DNA from: Thalassospiraceae bacterium LMO-JJ14
GTDB lineage: Bacteria > Pseudomonadota > Alphaproteobacteria > Rhodospirillales > Casp-alpha2
Reading direction: 5' to 3'
Assembly: GCA_021555105.2 (NCBI GenBank)
Contig: CP134604.1
Location: forward strand, 1,922,001-1,986,000
DNA: 64,000 nt
Made by a program: the position numbers and the translations under genes. Under the pieces are notes generated by a model. That model saw only the letters and a program-made list of their open reading frames with translations. It was not told the DNA's origin and did not search any database. Below, in pieces: positions 35,063-43,831 of this stretch; the stretch's first letter is position 1; the number at the start of each line of letters is the position of its first letter.

Positions 35063-35980
35063 CTATTCGTTCGGCCATAACCAGGCGGCGCCTCTGACAC
35101 CGGAACTGTCGCCGTGCCGGTTCTTGACGATGGGGGTCTCGCAGACATCCGAGAAGACATATTGCCCGAGTGCCTTCGGCAGGACGTCGTAGATGATTTC
35201 AAGGTGCGACAGGCCGCCGCCGAACACAATGATGTCCGGGTCGAGGATGTTGATGACGCCGGAAACGGCCCGGGCCAGACGGTCGACATAGCGCTGCAGG
35301 CTTTCATGGGCGAGTGAGTCACCCCTTGCGGCAAGGGCGACGATGTCATTTGCCGGCATGTCGCCGCCGCCGCCGGCCTTGTGGTCGCTGCTAAATCCGG
35401 GGCCGGACAGAAAGGTTTCGATGCAGCCGTTCTTGCCGCAATAACACTTCGGCCCCGGATGTTCGGAGAGCCCGCCAATGGCTTGCGTCCAGGGCAGGGG
35501 ATTGTGTCCCCATTCGCCGGCTATGGCATTCATCCCGGCATGGGCCTGTCCGTTGATCGCCAGCCCCCCGCCGACGCCCGTTCCGAGAATGATCCCGAAG
35601 ACCATCGCGCAGCCCTGTCCGGCGCCGTCGACGGCTTCGGACACGGCGAAACAGTTGGCATCGTTGGCAATGCGGACGGGTCGTTTGAGGGCGCTTTCAA
35701 GGTCGCGGTCCAGCGCATGCCCGATCAACCATGTCGAGTTGGCGTTCTTGACCAGACCCGTCCTGGGTGACGTCGCGCCGGGAATGCCGACGCCAACCGG
35801 TGTTTCCGGTGCACAGCCGGCGTCTTCGGCGACAACCTCGACAAGACCGGCAATGGCCCGGACGGTCGCGTCATAATCATCGCGCGGGCTTGCTATCCGT
35901 TGGCGCGCGCGTTCGCGGCCATCGCCGCCGAGGACGATGGCTTCAATCTTTGTGCCGCCGAGGTCAATGCCAATTCTCAC
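35063..35980 (-). CDS. ROK-family sugar kinase (fructokinase/N-acetylglucosamine kinase-like)
   Basis: 305 residues; start is a GTG at 35980, fixed by the family N-terminus RIGIDLGGTKIE. The ATP-binding DLGGTK, substrate-loop NDANCFAVSEA with catalytic Asp, and the zinc motif GPKCYCGKNGCIETFLSGPGF define ROK kinases. The GEWGHNPLPW stretch supports a hexose or GlcNAc kinase. Phosphorylation of a free sugar in the cytoplasm is expected. Confidence 0.92.
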   Translation of the reverse strand: MRIGIDLGGTKIEAIVLGGDGRERARQRIASPRDDYDATVRAIAGLVEVVAEDAGCAPETPVGVGIPGATSPRTGLVKNANSTWLIGHALDRDLESALKRPVRIANDANCFAVSEAVDGAGQGCAMVFGIILGTGVGGGLAINGQAHAGMNAIAGEWGHNPLPWTQAIGGLSEHPGPKCYCGKNGCIETFLSGPGFSSDHKAGGGGDMPANDIVALAARGDSLAHESLQRYVDRLARAVSGVINILDPDIIVFGGGLSHLEIIYDVLPKALGQYVFSDVCETPIVKNRHGDSSGVRGAAWLWPNE

Positions 35981-36160
35981 CTGAAAACACTACCTCATGG
36001 AAAAGTCGGAGGGGAGACCCGGAATTGTATCAAAACCCTATATTTTGTTGGTTGTACGAGATGTGGGTTTTTTGTTAACCATTATATACAAAGATTAGTT
36101 AAAGCGGATTCGGCTTTGGCGATAACTGGGCATTCAAATGGGTATTCTGGGGTTTTCGAT

Positions 36161-36634
36161 ATGATGGACGACGTGATGCGGGCTGCGACGCCGGAAACAG
36201 ACGTTCCTGCAGCCTGGGCGGCTGACATGGTTGACGTCCGGCCTGTTTTCAGAGGGCTTACGGACGGTGGCATAGCAGGTAAGGATATCGCCCGGATGTT
36301 GGGGGTTGCGCCTTCGACCGTCAGCAAATGGCGCCGTGGTACGGCCCGCCCAAACGAAGACGCCATTCAGTTTCTGACCCTGATCCTGGCGGATGTTATC
36401 GGCGCCAAGGAGCGTACCCTCGATGCCATGGACGGGGTCCCCCTGGCTTGGCGTCTTGGGCGCGAGAGCGAACTGGCTGCCATGCGTCAGTCGCTTTTGC
36501 AGCAGGAAGCCATCAATCGTGCGCTTAAACCGATTTCGCTTCGCGACGGTGCACGGATGTTCAAGGAATGGCTGGAGCGCGCGAGCACGCCCATGCGCCC
36601 GATGCGCCCGCAAAATGTGAGGGTCGTGGCGTGA
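36161..36634 (+). CDS. Helix-turn-helix DNA-binding protein
   Basis: 157 residues from the ATG at 36161 (a second ATG follows at once); TGGGG lies upstream. The middle holds a helix-turn-helix: GGIAGKDIARMLGVAPSTVSKWRRGTARPNEDAIQFLTLIL. The C-terminal half is basic and helical with no known fold. The stop overlaps the next gene's GTG (GTGA), so the two are coupled. Likely a regulator of its own operon or a partner of the downstream protein. Confidence 0.75.
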   Translation: MMDDVMRAATPETDVPAAWAADMVDVRPVFRGLTDGGIAGKDIARMLGVAPSTVSKWRRGTARPNEDAIQFLTLILADVIGAKERTLDAMDGVPLAWRLGRESELAAMRQSLLQQEAINRALKPISLRDGARMFKEWLERASTPMRPMRPQNVRVVA

Positions 36635-37536
36635 GTTCATCCGCTTTCAATGCGCTTGGCCTCTCGCAGGAAGGGCTGCAGACGGCGCTCGGTATCAAGC
36701 AGAGTTACAAAAATCGAGAACCGCTGATTATCCCGGGCGATGAAGACCGGCTATTGGTGCCGGAAAATCTGCTGAACAGGGACATAGATTTGTCGGGCCT
36801 GGAAGATCCGCTGGCTTTGGCGATGGTCTGTTCGCGTGATCCGGAAGGATCAATGGCGCTGGCGGCGACGGCAAGGCTTTGCCCGCTCGGCAATTCCACG
36901 AAACTTGTCCGCGGCGTGGTCGAGATCATCGGCGAGACGTCCCGTCACGAGCTTGTGCGCGAATGCCTGAAGTATGTCACCGACCATGCGTTTGAGCCCG
37001 ACAGCATCGGCAAAGTCAGGCAACATGCGTCGAAGATCGTCACGGAAAGCCGTCAGCAATATACGGCGGCATTGCGCGAAAACCTCAAATCGCTGCTGGA
37101 TGGTGAAATCGCGCCCCGGCAATTCGTTCGTGAATTCTTTGAACTCACCGAAGCCGGAAATTTACGGCACGATATCCGCAAAAAACTGATTCTCAGCTTG
37201 CTGCTGTCGTCATCTGTCCGGCCGTCCATCAAGTTCCTGATGCTTGAGAATTTCGAGCGCATTCCGAAACAGGTCAAACTCGGTATAGTGTCAGCCGTAC
37301 TCAAGGCAGAACCGACACGTCATACAGAGATTATCAAGGAAGAGCTGAAATACATCATCAATCAGGAACGGATCATCCGTGAAGGACATGACATTAACGG
37401 CCGTCCGGCGCCGGATTCTGTCATTTTAGCGCATAAGACCAGAGCCGCCGATTATGTGCCGGAAGAATTTCCGATGCCGTTTCCAGGCGAGCAGCATCCC
37501 GAGCGTCCCCGTCCGGCATTTGCGATGAAATCCTGA
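36631..37536 (+). CDS. Conserved-looking protein of unknown function coupled to an HTH gene
   Basis: 301 residues from the GTG at 36631, which overlaps the preceding stop by four bases. The protein looks mostly helical, with segments such as HELVRECLKYVTDHAFEPDS, LRENLKSLLDGEIAPRQFVREFF and FLMLENFERIPKQVKLGIVSAVLK, resembling repeated helical hairpins. There is no signal peptide or membrane segment and I recognise no family. Ends in a proline-rich tail (MPFPGEQHPERPRP). Confidence 0.75.
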   Translation: MSSSAFNALGLSQEGLQTALGIKQSYKNREPLIIPGDEDRLLVPENLLNRDIDLSGLEDPLALAMVCSRDPEGSMALAATARLCPLGNSTKLVRGVVEIIGETSRHELVRECLKYVTDHAFEPDSIGKVRQHASKIVTESRQQYTAALRENLKSLLDGEIAPRQFVREFFELTEAGNLRHDIRKKLILSLLLSSSVRPSIKFLMLENFERIPKQVKLGIVSAVLKAEPTRHTEIIKEELKYIINQERIIREGHDINGRPAPDSVILAHKTRAADYVPEEFPMPFPGEQHPERPRPAFAMKS

Positions 37537-37590
37537 CGGGACTGCCTTAACGTCTATTGCAAATCACGCTTGAGACGCTACAAACGCGCC

Positions 37591-38622
37591 ATGACTTATG
37601 TACCCGATTACGTCTTTGACGGCGAGCCGGCACTTGGTGAAACCATCGAGGTCCTGCCGGGCATTCACTGGCTGCGCATGCCGCTGCCCTTCAAACTGGA
37701 TCACATCAATCTTTGGCTGCTCGAAGATGGTGACGGCTGGGTCGTCGTCGATACCGGCATTTGCCGCGACGAAGTCAAGGCCGCCTGGGAGATTCTGTTC
37801 AGCGGAGTTATGCGCGAACGGCCGGTCACGCGCATTGTCGTGACGCATTTTCACCCGGATCATGCCGGCCTTGCCGGGTGGTTTTCAGCGCGGTTCAATG
37901 CGCCGCTGATCATGCCGCTGACGGAATGGACATTCGGCCGGATGCTGTCGATGGACAGTGAAGAGCATTCCGCGGACGCATTCGGAACCTTTTATAAACG
38001 GGCTGGCTTTACCCCGGAAATGATGAACTCGGTTGCGCGCCGTGCCAGTGGATACAAACATAACATTGCGCCGTTACCATCGTCCTTTCACCGCATTTCC
38101 GATGGGGAAAGCATTAATATTGGCGGCCGAAAATGGCGTATGATCGTCGGCCGCGGCCATTCGCCGGAACATGCCTGTCTTTATTGCGAAGAAGCGGATG
38201 TCCTGATTTCCGGGGATCAGGTGCTGCCGAAGATCAGCCCTAATGTCAGTGTCTGGCCTCAGGAACCGGAAGGCCGTCCGCTTGAACTGTATATTGATTC
38301 GATCGCCCGTCTGCGGTCCGAAGTGAGCGGCGACCCCTTGGTGCTGCCAAGTCACAACTGGCCGTTCAGGGGGGTCCATGCGCGTCTGGACGACCTGGAC
38401 GCGCATCATGTGGAGCGATTGAACGAAACGGTCGATGCCCTGCATGTACCGAGCACCGGTGTCGAAGTTCTTTATCGTCTTTTCAAGCGTGAACTGGACG
38501 AGCACCAGACGTTCTTTGCCATTGGCGAGACGCTGGCGCATCTGCATCACCTTGTCGACGATGGCCGCGTCACACGTATCTGCGGGGAGGATGGCGTGGA
38601 TGTTTTCTCGCGGGCGGCCTGA
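37591..38622 (+). CDS. Metallo-beta-lactamase-fold hydrolase
   Basis: 343 residues from the ATG at 37591; a TTG at 37570 is less likely. The binuclear metal motif is THFHPDHAGLAGWF; other ligands are in GRGHSPEHACLY and SGDQVLPKISPNVSVW, and the late His in LPSHNWPF. A C-terminal winged-helix-like extension (VEVLYRLFKREL to FAIGETLAHLHHL) matches LACTB2-like family members. Substrate unknown. Confidence 0.88.
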   Translation: MTYVPDYVFDGEPALGETIEVLPGIHWLRMPLPFKLDHINLWLLEDGDGWVVVDTGICRDEVKAAWEILFSGVMRERPVTRIVVTHFHPDHAGLAGWFSARFNAPLIMPLTEWTFGRMLSMDSEEHSADAFGTFYKRAGFTPEMMNSVARRASGYKHNIAPLPSSFHRISDGESINIGGRKWRMIVGRGHSPEHACLYCEEADVLISGDQVLPKISPNVSVWPQEPEGRPLELYIDSIARLRSEVSGDPLVLPSHNWPFRGVHARLDDLDAHHVERLNETVDALHVPSTGVEVLYRLFKRELDEHQTFFAIGETLAHLHHLVDDGRVTRICGEDGVDVFSRAA

Positions 38623-38643
38623 GCTTCGCGGGGGTTAAGCGGA

Positions 38644-38970
38644 TTAGATAAGCTTTGCGTCCCGGAGCGCCTTCAGGACCTGCATCGCGACATTGCCATA
38701 AAGTGAATAATAGATTGTCTGTGCATGGCGGCGGGTCTTTACCAGCCCTTCCTGGCGCAATCTGGCCAGATGCTGGGATAGCGCAGACTGGCTGAGGCCG
38801 GTTACATCTTCCAATGCCGAAACGGAGGCTTCTCCACGCGACAAGTGGCAAAGGATTTTGAGGCGGTGTGGGTTGCCCATTGCCTTGAGGACGTTGCTGG
38901 CACGTTCTCGCGGATTGAAATTCAAAAATTCAGGTGATTGACGTGTCGCTAGAGTGGGCATGGTCTTCAT
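38644..38970 (-). CDS. ArsR/SmtB-family transcriptional regulator
   Basis: 108 residues with a winged helix-turn-helix: ASNVLKAMGNPHRLKILCHLSRGEASVSALEDVTGLSQSALSQHLARLRQEGLVKTRRHAQTIYYSL. Only one Cys is present (ILCHLS), so the classical metal CxC site and the two-Cys persulfide switch of BigR/SqrR are both incomplete. It is divergent from tusA 170 bases away and so may control sulfur-related genes. An ATG at 38961 is an alternative start. Confidence 0.88.
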   Translation of the reverse strand: MKTMPTLATRQSPEFLNFNPRERASNVLKAMGNPHRLKILCHLSRGEASVSALEDVTGLSQSALSQHLARLRQEGLVKTRRHAQTIYYSLYGNVAMQVLKALRDAKLI

Positions 38971-39140
38971 CTTGTTGCTGTATCGACTTCATGTCGGCAT
39001 TGCGAATGACTACACTGGCGGATACGTATTTGGCCAAACACAGTTTCGTGACCTGCGCGACTCAATTTTTGCCGTGCTCTTGTAAATCCCTGTGAATTAA
39101 TCGAATTTACGTCTAATGGAAATTGCTCTGGGGCCGATAA

Positions 39141-39368
39141 ATGAACACCATTCACCTTGACCTGAAAGGGCTCAATTGCCCGCTGCCGGTCCTTCGTGCG
39201 AACAAGAAAATGAAGGATCTCATGCCCGGCGATGTTCTGGAACTCGAGGTGACCGATCCTGCAGCGCCAAAGGATTTCGAGATATATAGTGCGACGACAG
39301 GCCATGAGTTGGTGAGCAATAATGAAGATGGCGGCGTATTTTTTATTGCCCTGAAAAAGCGAAGCTAG
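39141..39368 (+). CDS. TusA-family sulfur carrier
   Basis: 75 residues with the family signature DLKGLNCPLPVLRANKKMKDL (given here in two parts: DLKGLNCPLPVL then RANKKMKDL), whose single Cys in CPxP carries persulfide. The second half has GDVLELEVTDPAAPKDFEIYSATTGHEL. TusA proteins pass sulfur to tRNA thiolation, molybdopterin or dissimilatory sulfur enzymes. No tusBCDE or dsr genes are nearby, so the destination is unclear. Monocistronic. Confidence 0.92.
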   Translation: MNTIHLDLKGLNCPLPVLRANKKMKDLMPGDVLELEVTDPAAPKDFEIYSATTGHELVSNNEDGGVFFIALKKRS

Positions 39369-39389
39369 ATCCAGCCAGCATCAAGTACT

Positions 39390-40535
39390 TCACTTCACCA
39401 GCCTCGCCGGTGATATCACGCTGAGATCGACACCTTTGTCGATTACCTCGCCAGGGTCGGGGATGTTCAAAATCCGGTGCGTTGCAAGCCTGGCCATTGC
39501 GTCCGATGTCGTGATGCCGTAACCGCCTTGCCCAGCGAGCCAGAAGAATCCCTTGGCCCGCGGGTCGAAGCCCAGCGCCGGGACGCCGTCATCGAAGAAG
39601 CTCCGCAGCCCCGCCCACTTGTTGTCGATCCGCCGTATTTGCATCGTCGTCGCGTTTTCGATGCGATCGACAGTGACGGCGATATCGTACTCGTCAGGTT
39701 GTACATCGCATGGCGGCATCGGTGTCGCTTCTTCCGGCGAAGCAAGAATGCGCCCGGCATCCGGTTTGAAATAAAAGGTTTCGTCGATGTCGTTGATCAT
39801 CGGCCATGTTGAAGTGTCGTGTTCGCTCGGTGCCTGAAAAACAAGCGCCGTGCGCCGCTTCGGCTGGATCCCCAGCGGCGACAACCCGGCCATCTGGGCA
39901 ATCTCGTCGGCCCAGGCCCCGGATGCATTGATGACGACTTCGGCATTCACGGTGCTGTTTCTCGTTTCGAGGCGCCATAGGCCTGAAGTGCAATCTGCAG
40001 CAAGGACGCCCGCATCCGTTAGGATGACGCCGTCTCTGGATTTGAAGCCTCTCAGATAGCCTTCGTGTATCGCCGCGACGTCCATGGACATGGCGTCAGG
40101 CTCGAGAACACCGACGGCAGCCCATTCCGGTTTCAATACAGGGACGAGGTTACTGACGGCATCACCTTCAAGATATTGAATAGTGGGAGTTAAGGCGCGG
40201 CATTGCTCGAAAAGATTGTCTGCCTTTTCGCGCCGGTGTTCGCCGCCGATCAGCATGAGCCCCAAGGGATGTAGCAGCGGATTGTCGGCAAACCCGGACG
40301 GCGGAGCATCGAAGAACGACCGCGAAGCCGCCGTCAGCGCACGGATCACCGGTGGCCCGTATGTCTCGGTATAAACGGCGGCCGAGCGGCCCGTTGAATG
40401 GTACCCGGGACGGTCTTCGCGTTCGAGCAGAAGAATATCCCTGCCGCTGCCCAGTTGTTCTGACAAGCGATAGGCGAGCGAAGCGCCGGCAATGCCCGCG
40501 CCGATGATGGCAAACCTTACATTATGTATAAGCAC
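39390..40535 (-). CDS. dauA: FAD-dependent amino-acid dehydrogenase, D-arginine dehydrogenase-like
   Basis: 381 residues, GTG start. The N-terminal FAD motif is FAIIGAGIAGASLAYRLSE. Several segments follow the P. aeruginosa D-arginine dehydrogenase DauA closely as I remember it: PGYHSTGRSAA, RALTAASRSFFD, PLGIQPKRRTAL, WPMINDIDETFYFKPDAG, WAGLRSF and FFWLAGQGGYGI. DauA oxidises D-arginine and other D-amino acids to oxo acids. The gene starts two bases after the RND pump stop, so it is transcribed with the efflux genes, an unusual partner. Confidence 0.8.
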   Translation of the reverse strand: MLIHNVRFAIIGAGIAGASLAYRLSEQLGSGRDILLLEREDRPGYHSTGRSAAVYTETYGPPVIRALTAASRSFFDAPPSGFADNPLLHPLGLMLIGGEHRREKADNLFEQCRALTPTIQYLEGDAVSNLVPVLKPEWAAVGVLEPDAMSMDVAAIHEGYLRGFKSRDGVILTDAGVLAADCTSGLWRLETRNSTVNAEVVINASGAWADEIAQMAGLSPLGIQPKRRTALVFQAPSEHDTSTWPMINDIDETFYFKPDAGRILASPEEATPMPPCDVQPDEYDIAVTVDRIENATTMQIRRIDNKWAGLRSFFDDGVPALGFDPRAKGFFWLAGQGGYGITTSDAMARLATHRILNIPDPGEVIDKGVDLSVISPARLVK

Positions 40536-40537
40536 GT

Positions 40538-43500
40538 TTATTCCGCAGCGTTGGGTTCAGCCTGGGGCTTGTTCGGTGTCGGAGAGGTAATCGTCGTGCT
40601 ATCGGCTGATTTGTCCTCGATAGCCGGAAGGCCGCTCTTGCGGTCATCGGCGTCCTGATCGGCCTTTCGCTGCATGCGCTCATCACGGTTGCGCTCGACA
40701 GCGGCACAGAAAAGCGACATCAACGGCGGAATGATTGCCAGTGTCAGAATTGCGGAAAGCGACAAGCCGCCAAGGACCACCGACCCAAGGCCGCGATACA
40801 ATTCCGATCCGGCACCCGGGAATAACACCAGCGGCATCATGCCGAAGACACTTGTCGTCGTCGACATGAAGATCGGCCTGATCCTGTTCGAGGTGGATTC
40901 CATGATGGCGTCGGTAACGAACATACCTTCCTCGCGCATATGATAAAGCGTCTGGTGTACAAGAAGAATGGCGTTGTTGACGACAATCCCGATCAGGATC
41001 ACGAAACCCAATAGCGTAAGCATGTCGAGCGGCTGGAACGTGAACTGGTTCATCACCGCCAGCCCCAGTACACCGCCGGCTGTCGCCAGTGGCACCGACA
41101 GCATGATGACCATCGGATAGACGAAACTTTCAAACAGGACGGCCATCACCAGATAGACAATAACGACGGCAATCAACAGATCGAATTTCATATGCGCCCA
41201 GGTCTGGTTCAGGCTGTCGGCCGTTCCCGTCATGCGCAACTGGACACCCGGCGGCAGTCCTTGTGCCTGCAATTTATCAATGACGCCTGTTTGCAGTGTG
41301 TCGAGAGCCGTTTCCAGCGGGACTGAATCCGGCGGTCGAATTTCAAGCGTCACGGTCCGGAGTCTTTCCAGGTGATTTATCTGCGTAGGGCCCGACGTGA
41401 CAACGATATCGGCAAGCTCACTCGCAGGCAGAATGATGCCCGAAGGGGTGGAAACGGGCAGGTAGTTGATGCCCTGAGTCTCCGTTACCTGATTATCTGG
41501 CCCCTTGATCTTCAGATCGATGCGTTTGTTGCCGACGGTAATCTCGGCAACGCGCAGACCGTCGTTGAATGCATCCAGTGTATCGGAAAGTTGCCGCGCG
41601 GTAACGCCGTTATCCGCCAGTTTTACCCGGTTCGGATAAACCCGTACTTCAGGCGCGCCCAGTTCAAGTCCGGGTTTCGGTCGCAATTGCGTCCCTTCGT
41701 TTCTGGGCAGGACCTGCTCCACCAGACCGACAGCCTGTACGGCAGTGCCGAGGATGGTTTCAAGGTCTTCACCCATCACATTCAATTCAATAGAGCGCGA
41801 ACCGCCGATGCCGCGCCCGAACAGCGAACGCTGGGAAATAAGGCCGAACGTGCCCGGCTCCTTGAGGGCCGCCGACTTGAGGATCGGGATCAGATCCTTG
41901 ACCCGATCCGGATCGTAAGCCGATGCACCCAGGAATGTGATGCCGCGCGTGGCGACAAAGAAGAACCGGTCAACCAGCGGTGCGCCATCGGCACGTTTTC
42001 CTTCCGGGTTATTCTCGGCCAGCAACGGAATCATTTCGGCCTCGAATTTGGAGGCAATGTCTTCCGTGGTGTCGAGGTTGTAGCCTGGTGGCGGTGCAAC
42101 GACGCCGAAGATCAGGTTCCGATTGCCGTCCGGCAAGTATTCGAGCTTCGGAAGCAGGGCATATGTGGTAAAGGCGCCTGCACTGCAAAGGACCAGCACG
42201 GTTGCGATCGAAAGCATTTTGCTGGCGATGACGCGGCGGGTAAACCCAATCACGAATGCATGGAAGCCCTCGGCAATATTATCGATGCCGGGGATGCGAC
42301 GGCGCGTAATGCTGTGTTCGTCCGGACCGCCGAGCAGCTTTTTCGACAGTGCCGGAATGACCGTGATAGCCACCAACAGCGATAGCATCACCGACACCGA
42401 AAGTGCCACGGCGATATCGCGGAACAACTGCCCGACCTCGAGATCCATGACAAGAATGGGGATGAATACCATGACGGTTGTCAGCGCGGACACCAGGACC
42501 GCGACCCAGACCTGTTTGGCCCCGAGGTATGACGCCTCGACACGGCTATAGCCTTTTTCGCGCAATCTGAAGATATTCTCGAGCACGACAATCGCAGCAT
42601 CGACGACCATGCCGACGGCAAATGCAATGCCGGCCATCGAGATCACGTTGAGTGAACGGCCAAGGAAAGCCATGGCGACAAAAGCACCAATGACGGATAC
42701 CGGGATGGCCATCGAGACAATCAGCGTTGCGCCGCCCGAGCGCAGGAAAATCAAAAGGACAAACGCGGCCAGCAGGCCGCCGATGACGATGTTCTGCTGC
42801 ACCAGACTGATCGAGGAATCGATGTACACCGTCTCGTCATAGACCTGGATGAGCTGAAGTTGCTGGCTCGGCAGAAGTTTATCGTTCAACTCAGTTATGG
42901 CGGCGCGGATGCCGTCCATTGTTTCAATCACGTTGGCGCCGGTTTCACGCACGGTGTTGATGGCAATTGCAGGGCGTCCGTTCACACGAATACGTGCACT
43001 CGGATCGGAGTAATCAAAAAGCACCTGCGCGATGTCGCCGACGGTGACACGGGCAACACCGACACCGGTGCCGTCGCTTTGCGAGCGAATGACGACATTT
43101 TTGACATCCTCGAGCGACGTGAATTCGCCTTCGGTGCGGACAATATAGCGGCGCTTGCCTTCATCGACGTCACCGGCGGAAACAGATGAGTTTGCGGCAC
43201 GCATGGTGTCGACGACGTCGGACACCGTGAGTCGATAACGCGCCATGGCATTGGGGTCGACACGGACGACCATCTCGCGATTGGCGGCGCCATACATGTT
43301 CACACGTGAAACACCGGTTACCCGTTCAAGGCGGTCCTGAATGACATCTTCGGCATAATCGCCGAACGTGTGGATAGCCTGTTCATTGTCTCCGGTCCGT
43401 ACCAACACGAACCAGGCAATCGGATTGTCTTCCGAACTGGCGGTGCGGATCGACGGCTGATCGGCTTCATCGGGATAATTGCTGACGCGGTCGAGACGGT

Positions 43501-43831
43501 TTGCAGTCAGCAAAAGTGCCCGGCTCATATCCTGACCGACGGTGAACTCCATCGTAATGCGCGAGCGGCCGTCCTGGCTTTCCGAGGATATCTCCTCAAG
43601 CCCTTCAATCCCCTTGAGGACCTCTTCCTGCTCGTTGGTGATTTCGCGTTCGATTTCAGCAGGTGCGGCGCCCGGCCAGATCGTTTCCAGACTGATGATC
43701 GGTTTGCGGACGTCAGGTGTCAGCTGAATCGGAATTTTGGCAAGTGCAACAGCACCGAACATGACGACCATCAGAACCGCCGCCAGAACGGCGATGGGCC
43801 GCTCAATCGATAAGCGGATCAAGCCGTTCAT
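40538..43831 (-). CDS. RND multidrug efflux permease (HAE-1 type)
   Basis: 1097 residues with twelve predicted membrane segments and two large periplasmic loops. The start MNGLIRLSIERPIAVLAAVLMV and the transmembrane segment FAVGMVVDAAIVVLENIFR, with the proton-relay Asp, are typical of AcrB/MexF pumps. A polar tail of about 50 residues rich in Asp, Glu and Pro ends the protein. Overlaps the adaptor by four bases (ATGA). No outer-membrane TolC/OprM gene lies next to it, so it must borrow one. Substrate unknown. Confidence 0.93.
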   Translation of the reverse strand: MNGLIRLSIERPIAVLAAVLMVVMFGAVALAKIPIQLTPDVRKPIISLETIWPGAAPAEIEREITNEQEEVLKGIEGLEEISSESQDGRSRITMEFTVGQDMSRALLLTANRLDRVSNYPDEADQPSIRTASSEDNPIAWFVLVRTGDNEQAIHTFGDYAEDVIQDRLERVTGVSRVNMYGAANREMVVRVDPNAMARYRLTVSDVVDTMRAANSSVSAGDVDEGKRRYIVRTEGEFTSLEDVKNVVIRSQSDGTGVGVARVTVGDIAQVLFDYSDPSARIRVNGRPAIAINTVRETGANVIETMDGIRAAITELNDKLLPSQQLQLIQVYDETVYIDSSISLVQQNIVIGGLLAAFVLLIFLRSGGATLIVSMAIPVSVIGAFVAMAFLGRSLNVISMAGIAFAVGMVVDAAIVVLENIFRLREKGYSRVEASYLGAKQVWVAVLVSALTTVMVFIPILVMDLEVGQLFRDIAVALSVSVMLSLLVAITVIPALSKKLLGGPDEHSITRRRIPGIDNIAEGFHAFVIGFTRRVIASKMLSIATVLVLCSAGAFTTYALLPKLEYLPDGNRNLIFGVVAPPPGYNLDTTEDIASKFEAEMIPLLAENNPEGKRADGAPLVDRFFFVATRGITFLGASAYDPDRVKDLIPILKSAALKEPGTFGLISQRSLFGRGIGGSRSIELNVMGEDLETILGTAVQAVGLVEQVLPRNEGTQLRPKPGLELGAPEVRVYPNRVKLADNGVTARQLSDTLDAFNDGLRVAEITVGNKRIDLKIKGPDNQVTETQGINYLPVSTPSGIILPASELADIVVTSGPTQINHLERLRTVTLEIRPPDSVPLETALDTLQTGVIDKLQAQGLPPGVQLRMTGTADSLNQTWAHMKFDLLIAVVIVYLVMAVLFESFVYPMVIMLSVPLATAGGVLGLAVMNQFTFQPLDMLTLLGFVILIGIVVNNAILLVHQTLYHMREEGMFVTDAIMESTSNRIRPIFMSTTTSVFGMMPLVLFPGAGSELYRGLGSVVLGGLSLSAILTLAIIPPLMSLFCAAVERNRDERMQRKADQDADDRKSGLPAIEDKSADSTTITSPTPNKPQAEPNAAE

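Noticed and set aside
39269-39281. AGATATATAGTGC inside tusA, matching the motif near the LysR gene
   Set aside because: It lies in the coding sequence of tusA (EIYSAT) and away from any promoter; most likely chance.
41372-42385. 337-codon plus-strand frame inside the RND permease
   Set aside because: It is antisense to the pump, whose membrane segments and motifs are unmistakable.
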